Source of the DNA: Stagnimonas sp.
GTDB lineage: Bacteria; Pseudomonadota; Gammaproteobacteria; Nevskiales; Nevskiaceae
Length of the DNA stretch: 64,000 nucleotides
NCBI GenBank assembly: GCA_030696045.1
Contig: JAUYNO010000039.1
Coordinates: forward strand, 62,001-126,000
Direction of reading: 5' to 3'
In this document: in pieces, positions 63,547 through 64,000 of the stretch
How the letters are laid out: every line of letters starts with the position of its first letter
Numbering within the stretch: position 1 is the stretch's first letter
The notes under the pieces: model-generated
Seen by the model: only the letters and a program-made list of their open reading frames with translations
What the model was told of the DNA's origin: nothing
Databases searched by the model: none
Position numbers and translations under genes: made by a program

Positions 63547-64000
63547 ATGACAGGGACCGAGGCGACTTACTTCGCAAACCCGGAGCTGTTCCGCCGATGG
63601 CTGCGACAACACCACGCCAGCGCCCCGGAACTGCTGGTCGGCTACCACAAGATCGGCAGCGACCAGCCGAGCATGAGCTGGCCGCAATCGGTCGACGAGG
63701 CGCTCTGCTACGGCTGGATCGACGGTGTCCGCAAGCGCATCGACGCACAGCGCTATTGCATCCGCTTCACGCCGCGCAAGCCCGGCAGCATCTGGAGCGC
63801 CGTCAATATCAAACGGGTCGAGGTGCTGAGCCAGGAGGGCCGCATGCAGCCGGCCGGCCTCGCCGCCTTCGCCCGGCGCAGCGAGACGCGCTCGGTGGTC
63901 TATGCCTACGAACAGAGAGACAGCGCGATGAGTGATGAATACCTCCAGCGCCTGAAAGCCGATCCCGCCGCCCATACCTTCTTCAGCGCCCAGGCGCCCT
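63547..64000 (+). CDS. YdeI/OmpD-associated family protein (partial, C-terminus outside window)
   Basis: The first 151 residues of a YdeI-family protein: MTGTEATYFANPELFRRWLR, the conserved block SVDEALCYGWIDGVRKRIDA near residues 49-68, and FTPRKPGSIWSAVNIKRVEV near 76-95. Family members are about 190-200 residues, so about 45 residues are missing. The biochemical role is unknown; E. coli YdeI relatives are only linked to stress or peptide resistance. The frame begins 25 bases after the REP pair. Confidence 0.85.
   Translation, partial: MTGTEATYFANPELFRRWLRQHHASAPELLVGYHKIGSDQPSMSWPQSVDEALCYGWIDGVRKRIDAQRYCIRFTPRKPGSIWSAVNIKRVEVLSQEGRMQPAGLAAFARRSETRSVVYAYEQRDSAMSDEYLQRLKADPAAHTFFSAQAP

Overview
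This is a GC-rich, gene-dense chromosomal segment from a gammaproteobacterium. The order tig-clpP-clpX-lon-hupB-ppiD with embedded tRNA genes, the surE-pcm-(DedA)-nlpD run, fadBA and fabI are typical of that class. The high GC, the phasin and the overall gene mix suggest Xanthomonadales or Nevskiales (Solimonas/Nevskia-like). That placement is inference from gene order and protein style; no rRNA gene is present. I see no prophage, transposase or CRISPR array. Coding density is very high, and many neighbouring genes overlap by 1-4 bases.

Layout. 1-6.2 kb: the start of tryptophan 2,3-dioxygenase (cut by the window edge), then envelope-glycan genes (ELM1-like protein, GT9 glycosyltransferase, flippase, small acyltransferase) and an MFS transporter. 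6.2-12.5 kb: rimI, a family-4 uracil-DNA glycosylase, leuA, pssA with a Psd-like partner, then ilvN-ilvC. 12.5-17 kb: a LuxR-type regulator and a TpsB-like outer-membrane barrel sit between ilvNC and ilvB. 17-24 kb: enoyl-CoA hydratase, TetR regulator, fadBA, phasin and an ArsR-methyltransferase fusion. 24-28 kb: dnaQ, rnhA, a methyltransferase, gloB and mltD.

28.2-37 kb holds the most unusual system: an eight-gene, translationally coupled operon. It encodes two large TPR proteins, a small TPR lipoprotein, a small secreted protein, an ExbB/TolQ-type channel, two ExbD/TolR-type subunits and a TonB-like protein with an AgmX/PglI-type C-terminus. It resembles the motor and periplasmic core of the Myxococcus Agl-Glt (gliding and spore-coat Nfs) machinery, but the window shows no gliding-specific partners. 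fabI follows it.

37.9-48.1 kb: dicarboxylate symporter, ppiD, tRNA-Asp, tRNA-Val, hupB, lon, clpX, clpP, tig and tRNA-Leu. 48.2-50.4 kb: a Fur-box-controlled hemP-hmuUV haem-uptake cluster. 50.5-53.6 kb: a large membrane GGDEF-EAL protein in which both signature motifs are degenerate. 53.6-59.6 kb: alaC-hom-GNAT-thrC-recJ. 59.8-62.7 kb: surE-pcm-DedA-nlpD. 62.8-64 kb: an Smr protein, a pair of REP-like palindromes and the start of a YdeI-family gene.

The genes cover branched-chain amino acid and threonine synthesis, fatty-acid synthesis and oxidation, phospholipid head-group synthesis, protein quality control and envelope energetics. The best candidates for new biology are the Glt-like operon, the Psd homologue that has lost its pyruvoyl Gly-Ser, the orphan TpsB, and the degenerate c-di-GMP protein.
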